Shown here: positions 12,261 to 23,159 of the stretch, piece by piece
Numbering within the stretch: position 1 is the stretch's first letter
Layout of the letters: every line of letters begins with the position of its first letter
Source of the DNA: Arsenophonus sp052174475
GTDB taxonomy: Bacteria; Pseudomonadota; Gammaproteobacteria; Enterobacterales; Enterobacteriaceae
Assembly: GCA_052174475.1 (NCBI GenBank)
Contig: JBQMRO010000029.1
Location: forward strand, 124,001-188,000
Direction of reading: 5' to 3'
DNA length: 64,000 bases
The notes under the pieces: model-generated
The model's input: only the letters and a program-made list of their open reading frames with translations
The model's database searches: none
What the model was told of the DNA's origin: nothing
Translations under genes and position numbers: made by a program

Positions 12261-12663
12261 GAATCACGGTTTTAAAATCGTTCAAAATCAATAGAGTCAA
12301 TGTGAGCAATAAGATTATTAAAAATTTAATGCACAGTGTATTAGCTATTTTTTTAATCTAATCATCGATAAGAGCTGATCCTTTATTCGGATGGAGTTAA
12401 ATGATATAAAACCTTTGTCATTAAGCGTAAAATTAGTAAATATTATTTATTAACAATAAACAGCTAGAGAGTTATTGGAAAGGAATTCCATATTTAAAAT
12501 ATAGATAGTTATATCATCCGGTTATAAATGACTGAGTGGGATTTCTCTATTATGGTGTAGGGAATTTATTTACTGAATTATCTGTCCTAGAGAAGATTGT
12601 TTGAGACAATAATACTTGAAATACAGATGCAGCTAAAATTTCAGTGCAAGCAAGGTAATAACC
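12261..12663 (+). mobile_element. IS1595-family relic, 3' half (split by IS91)
   Basis: Resumes with GAATCACGGTTTT, matching GAATCGCGGTCTT in the uninterrupted copy at 21596. It continues through 'IIDKS.SFIRMELN' (about 12355-12400) to the C-terminal transposase region near 12500-12600, and ends at about 12663 with ATAACC, the right inverted repeat. With 9687-10288 it makes one element split by about 2 kb. Confidence 0.75.
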
Positions 12664-12864
12664 TTTATTAATATAGTAAAATTTACAGTGTAGGCCATTA
12701 TATTCTGGAATATAATCGCTAAATTTAAAAAATTTAACAAAATTACAATATAATTTTCTAAGGTGTTTCACAATCCATAATTAAAACGGTTTGGTTTTTG
12801 GATTCAATAATGTGTTAGCATGTTAAATTAGTAATATTAAAAATTAATTAATCAGGAGCAGAGA

Positions 12865-13404
12865 ATGGCTAGCAGAGGTGTTAATAAAGTCATACTTATT
12901 GGCAACTTAGGACAAGATCCTGAAATTCGTTATACCCCAAATGGCGGTGCGGTTGCGAATCTTACTCTTGCAACCTCTGAAAGTTGGCGTGATAAGCAAA
13001 CTGGCGAAATGCGGGAAAAAAGAGAATGGCACCGCGTTGTAATCTTTGGCAAGCTGGCAGAAGTGGCAGGTGAATATTTGCGTAAAGGTTCACAAGTTTA
13101 CATTGAGGGTTCATTACAAACTCGTAAATGGCAAGATCAAAATGGCCAAGATCGTTACACTACTGAAGTAGTAGTGAATATTACTGGTAGCATGAAAATG
13201 CTAGGCACACGTAGTAGTTTACAAGAAGGTGTATTACAAAATAATCCAGCTGGTAGTTGGGAACAACCACAACAACCACAACAACCACAACAAACTCAGC
13301 AATTTAGTGGTAACACGCCAGAGCCTGTTTTTCATTCTAGTAAAGCTACTGATACTAAATTAGCTGAATTACCAATTGATTTCGATGATGACATTCCGTT
13401 TTAA
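12865..13404 (+). CDS. ssb: Single-stranded DNA-binding protein
   Basis: SSB coats single-stranded DNA in replication, recombination and repair. The 179-residue product matches E. coli SSB (178). Residues 1-112 form the OB fold (ASRGVNKVILIGNLGQDPEI, then NLTLATSESWRDK, then EWHRVVIFGKLAEVAGEYLR). A disordered linker follows, and the acidic C-terminal tip DFDDDIPF that recruits partner proteins is intact. The start is supported by AGGAG nine bases upstream. The usual Gly-rich linker is replaced in part by a PQQPQQPQQPQQ tract encoded by a CAA/CCA repeat (about 13263-13294). The upstream sequence shared with uvrA in relatives has been displaced by IS insertions, so its promoter must lie within or beside the IS1595 remnant; I see no clear LexA box. 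Confidence 0.97.
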   Translation: MASRGVNKVILIGNLGQDPEIRYTPNGGAVANLTLATSESWRDKQTGEMREKREWHRVVIFGKLAEVAGEYLRKGSQVYIEGSLQTRKWQDQNGQDRYTTEVVVNITGSMKMLGTRSSLQEGVLQNNPAGSWEQPQQPQQPQQTQQFSGNTPEPVFHSSKATDTKLAELPIDFDDDIPF

Positions 13405-15229
13405 ATACCATTAAAGCAACAATAGTAGTCGTGAACAGTTATTGATAGCTAATAACTTTATGATTATAAAGCTGTTTATAACAATTTTATTATTTATCTT
13501 AGTAGAGGATAAATGTTTTTAATCGCCTTTTTATAGGCTTGCGTCATAAATTTATCTATATATTTATATACATGAAATTTTGTAAAAATAAAATATAGGG
13601 GGAAAATATGACGGTAAATGATTTATTGTTTAGAGTAGAAATGGTAAGTCGAAAGATGAAATACTGATTAAATCAGACATAGATGGGTTATTAATTCAAT
13701 TAAGATCGAAAAGTGAAGTAATTTTTAGTATCATTATTGTTGCTATTGCAAAGGGGCAGCATAGATATTGGAATGTATCGTCTAATGAACTTAAAAGATG
13801 TCTGTAATAGCGCATTTATCGTTGAGAACTGTAGTATCACAGAAACCTTAAAGTAGTCAAATACACCAGGAAGCAACAGTTGATTAATATACAAATACTT
13901 GAATGCCTTATTTAGACTGATTAGAAAATCATTTAAAATTCATAGATAAAAGCAAGTGAGATATTACGGTCATTTTAAATTTATCTTTTCCATAAGATTA
14001 GAAATCCGCTTTATGATGAAACAGGCCTGTATGTATGTTTGTTTATTGCTAATTGAAAAGTTGGTAAAAGAAAATCTGCGATATAGGGGGGCCGGTGACC
14101 CTCTTTAAGGGTTTTATCTTATCCCAAACTTGGCATCGGGATGGGAATTACAAAGGAATAATCTGTTTAAATCTACTTATATAGATAAGATATCATAGAA
14201 TTTTAGAGGTGAAAACATAACAAGGAAAACGAATGTTCAATAACAATGAACCCAGAGTATTATTGCGTTAATTTATGTGCAAAACTATATAATCCAAGAA
14301 ACATTTTAATAATTAAATTATCGTTATTGTTTGATTGCTGAATAAGTAAATTGATAAAAGTAAAAATAACCGATTTTAATCTTACAAGAGGAATATGAAA
14401 TGTACCTCCAAAAAAAAAATCATAAAACAGGTAGAAAAACTAAAATGCCAATTATATGCCAAATTATTTTGGTGATAAAGGAATTGATAAAAGCTGCTAA
14501 AAAATTGAGTGATGGTAGTATTATTTATCGTGTTAAGTGGTAGACAGTTACGTGTAAATGGACAAAATAATTTTGCTCATATACCTTAACAAGTTATATC
14601 TCATAGATTTAAGAATTATACTCACTGGTGAATTCACTATTTATATAAAACCGTATAAGATGGGATATTGCGGTGTTAATCCAGCTTCATGGTTCTGAGA
14701 TAATGTTAGCTTATAAATTATTATCTGATTTAACAGATATATAACAAGAATACCTATCTAGAGGTGCAGCGTGGTGCTTTATGAGCGCTGCTGGAATAAG
14801 ATTATTTAAATAGTTTATAATTCTCTCAATTAATAATGTCTTGTCAGATAAAATTAAGTTTATTAGACCTAAATTTTAGGTCATGGAAAACCTTCACGTT
14901 GTTGTTTCATTACATGCCAATTATCTGATAGTATATATTATTACTTTCATATATTTTTTCTAGTTTATTTGTTTTAATAAAATGGAATTTATTTTTAGTT
15001 TCCTTTATAGGATCTGCTATTTTCTAATATATCTATCAATTAATCATATTTTAATTATCCTTATCGTGTTATTTTCAGTATTATTTCTATTCTTTATCAA
15101 TCAATGAGAGTTTCTCTCTTTCAAAGAGAGATTAAGAGTCTAGTTTTTCTTGTGATGAATTTTAAAATATGTACAGATGTCCTATATCTGTATTATCTTA
15201 TCATCGATAGCTATCATGATATTGATTGG
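13405..15229. other. 1.8 kb of decayed DNA downstream of ssb
   Basis: No intact gene. Around 13608-13810 the + strand keeps readable fragments (MTVNDLLFRVEMVS, then after a frame change KSDIDGLLIQLRSKSEVIF), suggesting a decayed gene I do not recognise. A second relic-like stretch lies near 14440-14800. A short C/G-rich patch with a small hairpin (ACCCT-AGGGT followed by TTT, about 14098-14115) may be an old terminator. Confidence 0.4.
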
Positions 15230-16200
15230 GGTAATTTTTAATTGTACAGCTAAACATATTAATGCAGAGAGATATGAAGCTCTTGAGCAGAATTAAAAGA
15301 TAACTTTGTAGACTATCTTCTATGTACCGATTAGATCGTTTGATCATATCATTTCGTTTGAGGATTCATGCATAGTCGGTCTAAGTCAGTATTCTATACT
15401 AAACTCTGCAAACAAAGATCGAATTCTTGTTTTCTGGTTGCTGAATATTTTGTAAATCAAAAACATGATCTGTAAATTCTTCGCTATTATCTATAAATTC
15501 CTTATGGAGGACAGATAGCCATAAAATATGTTCGCTTTAAATTACATAAGAATCGTCAAGCATTGGCTAGAATTTAGGCCTTCTAAAGACGGATAAGCTT
15601 ATTAAGAAACGCGATCTATACTTATGAAAAGATATAGGTCCTCAAGTTCGTTTTGTATTTGCAGAAAATATTTCAATATACGTGCAGATAAGCACGTTTG
15701 TAGCTTTTAAACACTTCATACCTCAGTTCGGTGATTTTCTTCCATCATTTTATGCAAATTTCCTCTCTTCGCCTGGATAATAACAATCCAGTTCTCCCAT
15801 GAATGCCAGCAAGATCTCGTCGAGAAGAAGGTATTTTTTGTAAAAAAACTACTACGCTTCCTGATTTAGTGAAAACCTCATTTGGAAACAATAGAAAGAA
15901 TATAGTTATGATAATTAACGTGATTTCGTTTTTTTACCCTATATCAACAGTAATTCAGATATACCATAACGCTTATCTAATGTGATACAAGCTATTTATT
16001 TTGTTTGAAGAGTAGTTCTAATTTTAGGTGTTGTAGTTGCATCATGATAAAGCGTCATTATCATGGTATTTTTTCATTAACTATATCAATCAGTAGCCAT
16101 TTGTCATGAATAGATCTGTGCGATGAGGGTTTATATAACAATCCGGAATTAAACAGATATGAATTAACTGATCATGCATAGGATGGCTAGTGAGAAATAC
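15230..16200 (-). mobile_element. IS481-family transposase relic
   Basis: Aligns by eye along its length with the minus-strand relic at 28290-29290: both share TTGTACAGYTAAA near their left edge and the same order of blocks, including the region encoding the family's 'FKRYKSELP' segment. Frames are broken throughout. The family assignment rests mainly on the clearer copies at 25990 and 28290. Confidence 0.55.
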
Positions 16201-16839
16201 GAGATAGCTTATTATTGGTTTTTAATTTTGCTCTTATTTCATTAGGGATAAGGTGAATTTATCTATTAATCTTAAATGAATAAAACCATCTTTTTTTACT
16301 ATTAATCTACTAATAAACCAGTATACCTTCTTTGTTTTAGTGAGTACCTTATCGTTTTAATATCTGTTTTAACTATGTGTTAATGTTTATTAAGAATATC
16401 ATCTGTTACTTTGGTTAATTCAGCCTCTTTTATTTTACGCTTGCTGTTACTATATGTATATCCGGTAAAATCTTAATTTTTGTTTAGTCTTCTAAGTTAC
16501 CAAGAAACGTATGCTTTCTGTTGGTTTAACCATTACAGATTATTCTGGTGAGGATCGGTTAATTGGTATAGCTAATTTGTCTATTTTGATGCCTTTAGAC
16601 GTTATAAATTGATCAGTATGTTATTCATGATCAATTTACTTTGATTAGCGTAACTAGCAAAAGAGTTCACTATCGCAGTGGCTAATTTTTAAAGTGTTTT
16701 TATTAATTGGGATTTATTGTTCATCATTGACCTGCATTTAAAATTCGTTTAATTTCTGTTTGCTCTAATTTGTGATAAAGTTATTAATTTTTATATAAAT
16801 ACAACTACCCTTGAGTAAGGGTAGTTAATTTTTTTGTAG
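16201..16839. other. Decayed stretch with an orphan terminator
   Basis: About 0.6 kb with no recognisable gene. Short + strand frames occur but match no family I can name. It ends in the strong intrinsic terminator at 16803-16833, so a + strand gene probably once ended here. Confidence 0.4.
16803..16833 (+). terminator. Intrinsic terminator, gene lost
   Basis: A perfect 10-bp stem, AACTACCCTT / AAGGGTAGTT, with a GAGT loop, followed by AATTTTTTT. This is a textbook rho-independent terminator reading on the + strand, but the sequence before it no longer encodes a gene. Confidence 0.7.
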
Positions 16840-17462
16840 GTAATTTTAGCAACTTCTGAATTTAAATTGCTCTAGTTTTAAATAATCTTCTTAAAGCTAG
16901 ATAATTTGGTAAATAAAACGATCCCCAACCATGGGGGATCTATTTAGTCGATTCTTTTAATCGGCTGATATAATTTCATATTTTAAATATGAAATTTCTT
17001 ACCAATAACTTTCTGATTACCTAATCTTATTAGGCAATAGTGACTAATTTCATGCTTGTTAGAAAAGATTTTATAGTATTCAGTTACATTTAAGAAAAGA
17101 ATGGACTCTTTAATCGATGATGATCGATTCAAACAAACAGATAAGTACTCTGCATTGAACTCTTCAATATCTCATTCCTTACATGACTCTATCAATTTCT
17201 GGCAATTAAGGCCGCGATTTATTTTTTCCTTTTGTTTTCCTTCTTTCCTGCATTTATACATTTCCTATGTGGAATATAATGCTTCTTTTCATGGATTCAG
17301 ATAAAAATATTTCATTAACTTTAACATTATCACATAATGAACTTATGTTGGTAAGAATTAATAAAAGAGTCTCTTTAATCTGTATGATTCTTTGCTTTTC
17401 TATAGTAAGCACTATAGTGAAAATTTTCATATAGCATAATGGATTTCTATCAATAATCTTTC
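16840..17462 (-). mobile_element. IS1595-family relic
   Basis: Reverse-oriented copy. Its 3' part (16860-17050) matches the C-terminal region of the family. Near 17300-17330 the reverse complement gives the GxVxVNEIFL remnant of the GIVEVDETFF segment. The left-end repeat is degraded near 17462. It is shorter than the roughly 1-kb copies, so it carries internal deletions. Confidence 0.7.
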
Positions 17463-17499
17463 CAAAGATAGATTATATTATCTCTTGAATGAATTAATC

Positions 17500-18680
17500 C
17501 GTAATAGTGATAAATAGCTGATAGCACCGCTGTTTAGGCGGAGATATAGGGCATGCTACGATAACATGTAAACACTATCTTATCGACGGGGGTTTTATTC
17601 ATGGCCGTCGTCCGTAACGGTTATGTACTATAGCGAACCATACAAACTAATATTTACGATGTTGCAATTAAATTGTCTAAGGTTTATGGGTCGCAGAAGA
17701 GCAGAATATGTTCAATAGCTTATTATACCACCTTATCTGAAGCCTACAAAAGCGGTAAAGAAGGTTGCTACCAATGCTGCAGTAAACTCCTTCTTCAGTG
17801 ATTTTACGAAGCCCTAATGGCGATTTGGTGAAAAAACACATGATCTTCTACTTATGTCATCAGAAGGCTGATATAGTAGTAGCTTAAAGAGTGCAACTAA
17901 TATTGTACTTGCGTAATTTAAGCAATACTGCTACGTTTATTTCTTGTTTGAAGATATGTTGTCGTCCTGTCAGGGAAGCTGATCACCATAACCTAGTTGT
18001 TTAACTTACAATAGTACATATGGACATAAGGAGCTCATTGCGCTAGAAGATGGTTCTCGAAAGTTAGAAGCGAACTAGGTCGAACTTATTAATGGCCTAA
18101 AATCGAGTTGCTTAACCGTATCTCCCAGGTTTGTTATAGTGGATGGGGGTGCCTTTAGTTTTACCATACAATGGTAAAAATATTCCCAGGCGCGCAGCAC
18201 CAATACTGTTTTGTATACAAAACAGTTCATCTGCTACCTTCATTCCACAAAGGCAACCAACCAAAAGTTAAGGGTGATCTTAGTGAGGTATGACTGACAG
18301 AAAGTTATGATTCTGCTAATAAAGCCTTTGATGCCTTATTTGCAAGGTTATCAGGGAAGTGTCTTCTGCAGAGATGAAGAAGCTAAAGAAAGATCTAGAA
18401 GAATTGCTGGTATTTCTATGACTATCTGTCAACAGACAGGACGTCAATAAGAACGACTAATCTGATTGAATTAGATTTTGTGATAGTGTAAGTCTATGAA
18501 ACTAACGCGCTAAGTATTCTATTTCAAAAACAATACTTTAATCCTGTTTAAACTGCTCCAGTATGGTTAAAAAAGCGGGAATCATCTAGAGGCTTATTTA
18601 CTACTAGTTGGTAAACAATGTTTAATTTAAGTATAAAGAACAGGTTTACAAATCATTAGAATTAAGCTTTATCGTAATAA
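17500..18680 (+). mobile_element. IS256-family (Mutator-type) transposase relic
   Basis: Fragmented frames match the family in order: an 'ALL..IEAML' segment (about 17525-17560), then RNGYxPxRTIQTDIYDV (about 17615-17660) corresponding to the family's NGYxxRTxxTxxGxxEI segment, then the region of 'LxLVIIGVTxxGxKELVALED' (about 17950-18050). Further on comes a 'KALSKMYPxTxxQRCWVHKTANVL' remnant and a LKKDxEELLxFYDFPxxHW remnant near 18390-18430. Dead. Confidence 0.75.
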
Positions 18681-18859
18681 ACTAGATTTACTAATAGCTC
18701 AAATTAATAAGCTAATAAATTAAGTAAAAATAGTCAACAACTGTTTGATGTCATCAGCTATAGCAAGCTATAGATGATGATGCTTTTTTAGTTATTCCAC
18801 TGATTTAGTATTAAAATTACTATAAAATAAGATAAATATCAATAACTTATAACAAATAT

Positions 18860-18887
18860 AATCAGTGGTAATATTTTACCACTGATT
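18860..18887 (-). terminator. Hairpin downstream of epmA
   Basis: A perfect 12-bp stem, AATCAGTGGTAA / TTACCACTGATT, with a TATT loop, starting about 20 bp past the epmA stop on the minus strand. The following bases (ATATTTGTT) are only moderately T-rich. It is probably the epmA transcript end and has survived without mutations although its surroundings decayed. Confidence 0.6.
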
Positions 18888-18908
18888 ACTATTAATCACT
18901 TACTAATG

Positions 18909-19889
18909 TTAAGCTCGTTCTATAGAAAAAGAGATAACATCACTGATTTTTTCTGCGTTCAGCATAAACATAACTAACCGATCAATACCTAAAGCAACGC
19001 CAGAGCAATCAGGAATGACGTTATCTAGTGCAGCAAGGAAACGCTCATCAATAGGTTGTTCTGATAAACCCATTTCTTTGCGCATTTTATTATCATTTTC
19101 AAAACGTTTTCTTTGTTCTTCTGGATCAGTCAACTCACAAAAACCATTAGCTAACTCAATACCATTAAAATAAACTTCAAAACGCTCAGCAACGCGGTGA
19201 TCTTCTTTACTAATTTTAGCTAAAGCTGCCTGTGAAGCAGGAAAATGATAGATAACGGTAGGTTTATTTTTACCTAAATTAGGTTCAACTCCAATAGTAA
19301 ATAAAAATTGTAATAAAACATCTTTATTTTCTTCTTTTTTCGTATTATTTAAACCCAATTGCAATGCTGCATCATGTAATTGTTTTTTTTCTAATTCTAG
19401 TGCTATTGGATCAATATTCAGATAACGATGAAAGGCCTGTTGATATGATATCCGCTCAGCTGGTTGGCAGTTCAAAATCTGTTGTAGAAAATCATCCACT
19501 TCATCAATAAGATGATACATATCATAATGAGGTCTATACCATTCAAGCATAGTAAATTCTGGATTATGGTAACGTCCCTCTTCTTTATTACGAAAAGCTT
19601 TAATTATCTGATATATAGGCCCACTGCCGGCTGCTAGCAAACGTTTCATATGATATTCAGGGCTAGTTATCATATACAACTTAGCGTTGTTAGTAATTAC
19701 CGGAGAAACAAATTGAGTTTCAAACGATAAGAGATGAATATCTGTTACTGTAAATTTGCTTAATATAGGAGTTTCTACTTCTACTACTCCTCGATCGAGG
19801 AAAAAGCGTCTAATTTCAGCAATAATTTTAGCTCTTTTCAGTAAGTTATTGATAGATGCTATTGGTTGCCAACTAACTATCTCACTCAT
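18909..19889 (-). CDS. epmA: EF-P lysine lysyltransferase (EpmA/PoxA/GenX)
   Basis: A lysyl-tRNA-synthetase paralogue lacking the anticodon-binding domain. It attaches (R)-beta-lysine to a lysine of elongation factor P, which relieves ribosome stalling at polyproline. The 326-residue product is full length (E. coli 325) and collinear with it from SWQPIASINNLLKRA onward. Class II synthetase motifs are visible: SPEYHMKRLL, motif 2 FRNKEEGRYHNPEFTMLEWY, GIELANGFCEL, and motif 3 GVALGIDRLVMF. The beta-lysine supply enzyme EpmB and EF-P are not in the window. The gene stands alone, with decayed DNA and IS relics on both sides, so its retention suggests selection. The SD is weak (GGAG about 7 bases upstream of ATG). 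Confidence 0.95.
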   Translation of the reverse strand: MSEIVSWQPIASINNLLKRAKIIAEIRRFFLDRGVVEVETPILSKFTVTDIHLLSFETQFVSPVITNNAKLYMITSPEYHMKRLLAAGSGPIYQIIKAFRNKEEGRYHNPEFTMLEWYRPHYDMYHLIDEVDDFLQQILNCQPAERISYQQAFHRYLNIDPIALELEKKQLHDAALQLGLNNTKKEENKDVLLQFLFTIGVEPNLGKNKPTVIYHFPASQAALAKISKEDHRVAERFEVYFNGIELANGFCELTDPEEQRKRFENDNKMRKEMGLSEQPIDERFLAALDNVIPDCSGVALGIDRLVMFMLNAEKISDVISFSIERA

Positions 19890-20239
19890 TATAAAAACTC
19901 CAAAAAAATAAAATGCGCTAATTTATAGTAGCTTGTAAACAATTAAATAAACATTTCATATCGTTAATATCATTACTTTATTTATTATAGAGTAAGATTC
20001 CTCTTAGTAGGAATAATAGTTAAAAAACTAAAATATTAATTAGTTGAAATAAATAATTAAAGTTAGCTATAGTGGATATCACTATTTTATAGTTCTTTCA
20101 CTATAGATAAATAAAGAAAACATTTCAACTAAAAATTAGAAAACTATAAAAATAAATTCAAATAACATCAATACGTTAAAATGATTTAGAAGTTATTTTC
20201 AATATTAAAATTAATAAAATAATTATTCTAAGGTTATCC
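19890..20239. other. AT-rich upstream region of epmA, nothing recognised
   Basis: About 350 bp, very AT-rich, with no gene or IS segment that I can recognise. It must contain the epmA promoter, but too many AT-rich hexamers resemble a -10 element for one to be chosen. Confidence 0.4.
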
Positions 20240-21500
20240 TTATTTTAGTATATGTGATTTTAGAGATGCTAAAATCACCTGCTGATTGATTTCATAAATG
20301 ATTTCAATATCAGATAGATAATATGCCATAAAAAGTCTACTATATACAGGTATCTGTAAAATTACATATTACTTCTTTATCCCTTTCATCAACTCATTCG
20401 GAATTGTGTTCCAGGAAATTGATAGCACCGCTGTTGAGGGGGAAGCTCGAAGCTATGCAGCGATAACATGCTGAACATTGTCTTGTAGGCCGGGAGTTAT
20501 AAAGCATTGTTTGTAATGGTTATTTCCCGCAGCGAATCATGCAGACTGATATTAGGAATATTTAAATTAAAGTATCTAAAGTTAAGGGACGTCTCACAGT
20601 TAAACGAAATATTCTTCTAAAGGTTCTTGCTTCTTCCTTATCTAAAATATGCAAAAATCTTAAAAAGTTACTGGTATTACTGTACCAGTGAGTCATGTTC
20701 AACGGTGATTTTACGAATCACTGAAAAGCATTTCTTGATGAAAAAGTATACGGTATTTCTGTTCCCACTATAAGAAGACTGAAACAGTATAATGACTTAA
20801 AGAGCACAGGCAATGGTAGCTGCGTAATTTATGCGATACCGCTATTTTTATTTTTTAGCTTAAGGTGTATGCTGTCCTGTCAGGCAAGCTGATCGTTTTT
20901 GCCTACTAGTTATTATTGGCGTCACTGATCATGAACGTAAGGAGCTAGATTACTATAGAAGATGCTTATCAAGAATAAAAAGCGCACTGGGTCAAGCTAC
21001 TCAATTCCCTGAGAGCAGTTAGTTTAATCTTATTTCCAGCTTGCTGTGGAGATAGATTGGGTTCCTTGATTTTTAGAATGCAATAAGTAAAGATATTCCA
21101 GTACATGTAGCATCAACGATATTGGATATAAAAAATAGATAATATGCCACTTTCATCTCTAAAGGCATGTAACAAAAAGTTAAAGCTTGAGCTATAGGAG
21201 ATCTAGTTAGAGCAGAGATCTATGATTCCGCTAATAAAGCTCTTGATGTTTGTTAGCAAGATTTTTAGCGTTTAATCTACTGATTAAAAGTTGGAAAAAA
21301 TCAACAAGAACGCTGACATTCTACGATTTTTTGTCACCCGCACTGGACATTATAAGAGCGACGAATACGATTGAATCTCCTTTGTAAGAGAGAAGCTATG
21401 AAACTGATGCATAAGGCGCTGTAGTTCAAAAAACAATCTTAATGGTGTTAAGCCGCTTTCATCTACTCAGAAAACTTAAAATATAGTAAGTTATATCTAA
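20240..21500 (+). mobile_element. IS256-family transposase relic
   Basis: Block-by-block match to the copies at 17500, 29600 and 53720. It starts with a shared non-coding lead (ATGTGATTTTAGAGAT), then 'SDLLPEFI'-like, 'RNCVPGN*..PLL' (about 20400-20440), 'LITDHERKELDYYRRCLSRI'-like (about 20920-20970) and the C-terminal 'FFVTRTGHYKSDEYD' region (about 21330-21370). Multiple stops and indels. Confidence 0.7.
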
Positions 21501-21595
21501 GTGTAAAAGCTATGCTAATTTAATTCGGAGATATTTATTAGCTGATTACTGTTTTATAACTTTGCGATATATTAATTTCAGACTATATTACAAAG

Positions 21596-22594
21596 GGTTG
21601 TTGGTAAAAACTACTTATACTATATAATGGATTTGCTATAGCAGTTGCCATGAAAAAGAAAATAGTCATACAGATCAAAATGACTTTTATTTACTCCATT
21701 CCAAAATCAAGTTGTATCTCATTAGTTGACTAGAGATACTATCTGTCGGATGATATCGATTTATACATTGAAGGAATTTATTTTATCCTACTCATATTGT
21801 CACAGTAAATATGTTCTCTTCTATAAGAAAATTCATTAATATTAAAACGATATCATTGTAAAATCCTTGATTACAGGAAAAGATTTAAGAATCTTTCTGG
21901 AAGAAGTCTCCTGATGAAATTAGATTACAATGATAAATGCTTTAGTTATCTGCTATGTATGTTGAATACCTTGACTTTACTAAAGTCAGTAAAACAAATA
22001 GGCATTAATTTTTAAAACAGCATTTAGATAGCTTACTTATCTCCTTCCGTCAGTAGAGACAAATCAACTTAAATCTATTAAGTGGTATTGTTGAAGTTGA
22101 CGAAACATTTTTCCATGAATCTCTTAAATGGAAGTGTTATATTTTACATAAAAAAGGTATAAAACACGTGAGAGGATGGAAATAAAAAGAAAGAATGAAT
22201 CGCGGTCTTAATTGCTCTAGATCGATAGGGTGTCATATTCTCGATGAGAAACTCTTGAAGAGTTTCATGTAGAATGTGTTAGATATTGTCTTAAGCCGAT
22301 TATTGATAAAGAGTTCATCCTTTGTTCGGATGGAGTTGAATAGTACGAAACATTTGCAAGCGATCATAAATTAGTTATCATCGCCTAATAAGACTATCTA
22401 ATCAGAGATTTATTGGTAAGGAATTCCGGATTCAAAATGTGGATAGTTATGTTAGATGACTAACAAGATGCTTAAGTAGATTTCATAGTCTATGGTTTTT
22501 ATTTGATAAATTATCTAGCATCAAGAACATTATTTGAAACTTTAAAAATTAAAATATAAATATAGCAACAAATTGCGCTGAAAGCAAAGCAGAA
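21596..22594 (+). mobile_element. IS1595-family relic, most complete copy
   Basis: About 1 kb and not interrupted. The left end GGTTGTTGGTAAAA is the clearest terminal inverted repeat. GIVEVDETFFHESLKGSVIF (about 22084-22143) is the classic IS1595-family catalytic segment, and NKKKE-RIAVLIALDR-like and 'IIDKEF' remnants follow, with the C-terminal region near 22400-22520. Frames are broken. It serves as the reference for the other copies. Confidence 0.8.
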
Positions 22595-22599
22595 ATTTT

Positions 22600-23120
22600 T
22601 GCTATCATAGCTTAATTTCTTAAGGAATTAATTCAAATAGCTCGAAACAAGTTTTCTTAAAAACATAAACCGGAAATTAGTAAACTACTCGTAACTTCTA
22701 GTATCTAAAGAGTTTATTTATCCGAAGCGCTTTATAATCTCCTTTCCATCAGAAAGTGATGCTATGCTAAGTATATTAAATTTTATGATACTCAAAATGA
22801 GAGACTATGCAGCACTGATCTGATTCAACCTCAATTTTTTCTCGTTACGCAGTATTATCCCGTTTATAATAATTATTTCCGGTGATTTAAACTAAATGCA
22901 TAGCTGAGATCGAGTAGCATGTGTGAAGATTGATGATGTTGTATATAATTATAATGAAGGGTTTAATACCTAAAATATCCCTGCTGATCAATTCAGCTTC
23001 TATATAGAAATAGGGGATTATTCTGTTTCTTTTGTTCCATGGGAAAAAAAATAAATAACTAGGCTAATGGATTTGATGAATGGGAATAGAATGATTACAC
23101 TGTTTCTCTAGTGAGAGAAA
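22600..23120 (+). mobile_element. IS91-family relic fragment
   Basis: Only the 5'/middle part of the roughly 2-kb IS91 repeat. It aligns with 4250-4750 and 10480-10930: SIYLSEALYNLL, then 'PEINDxKPIEF', then 'DD..YNYNEG', then the 'MPREENLSR' region. It directly abuts the IS1595 copy on its left and an IS256 relic on its right. Confidence 0.5.
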
Positions 23121-23159
23121 CTTATAGTATTATATACTCCAATGTTATTGAGAATTATT

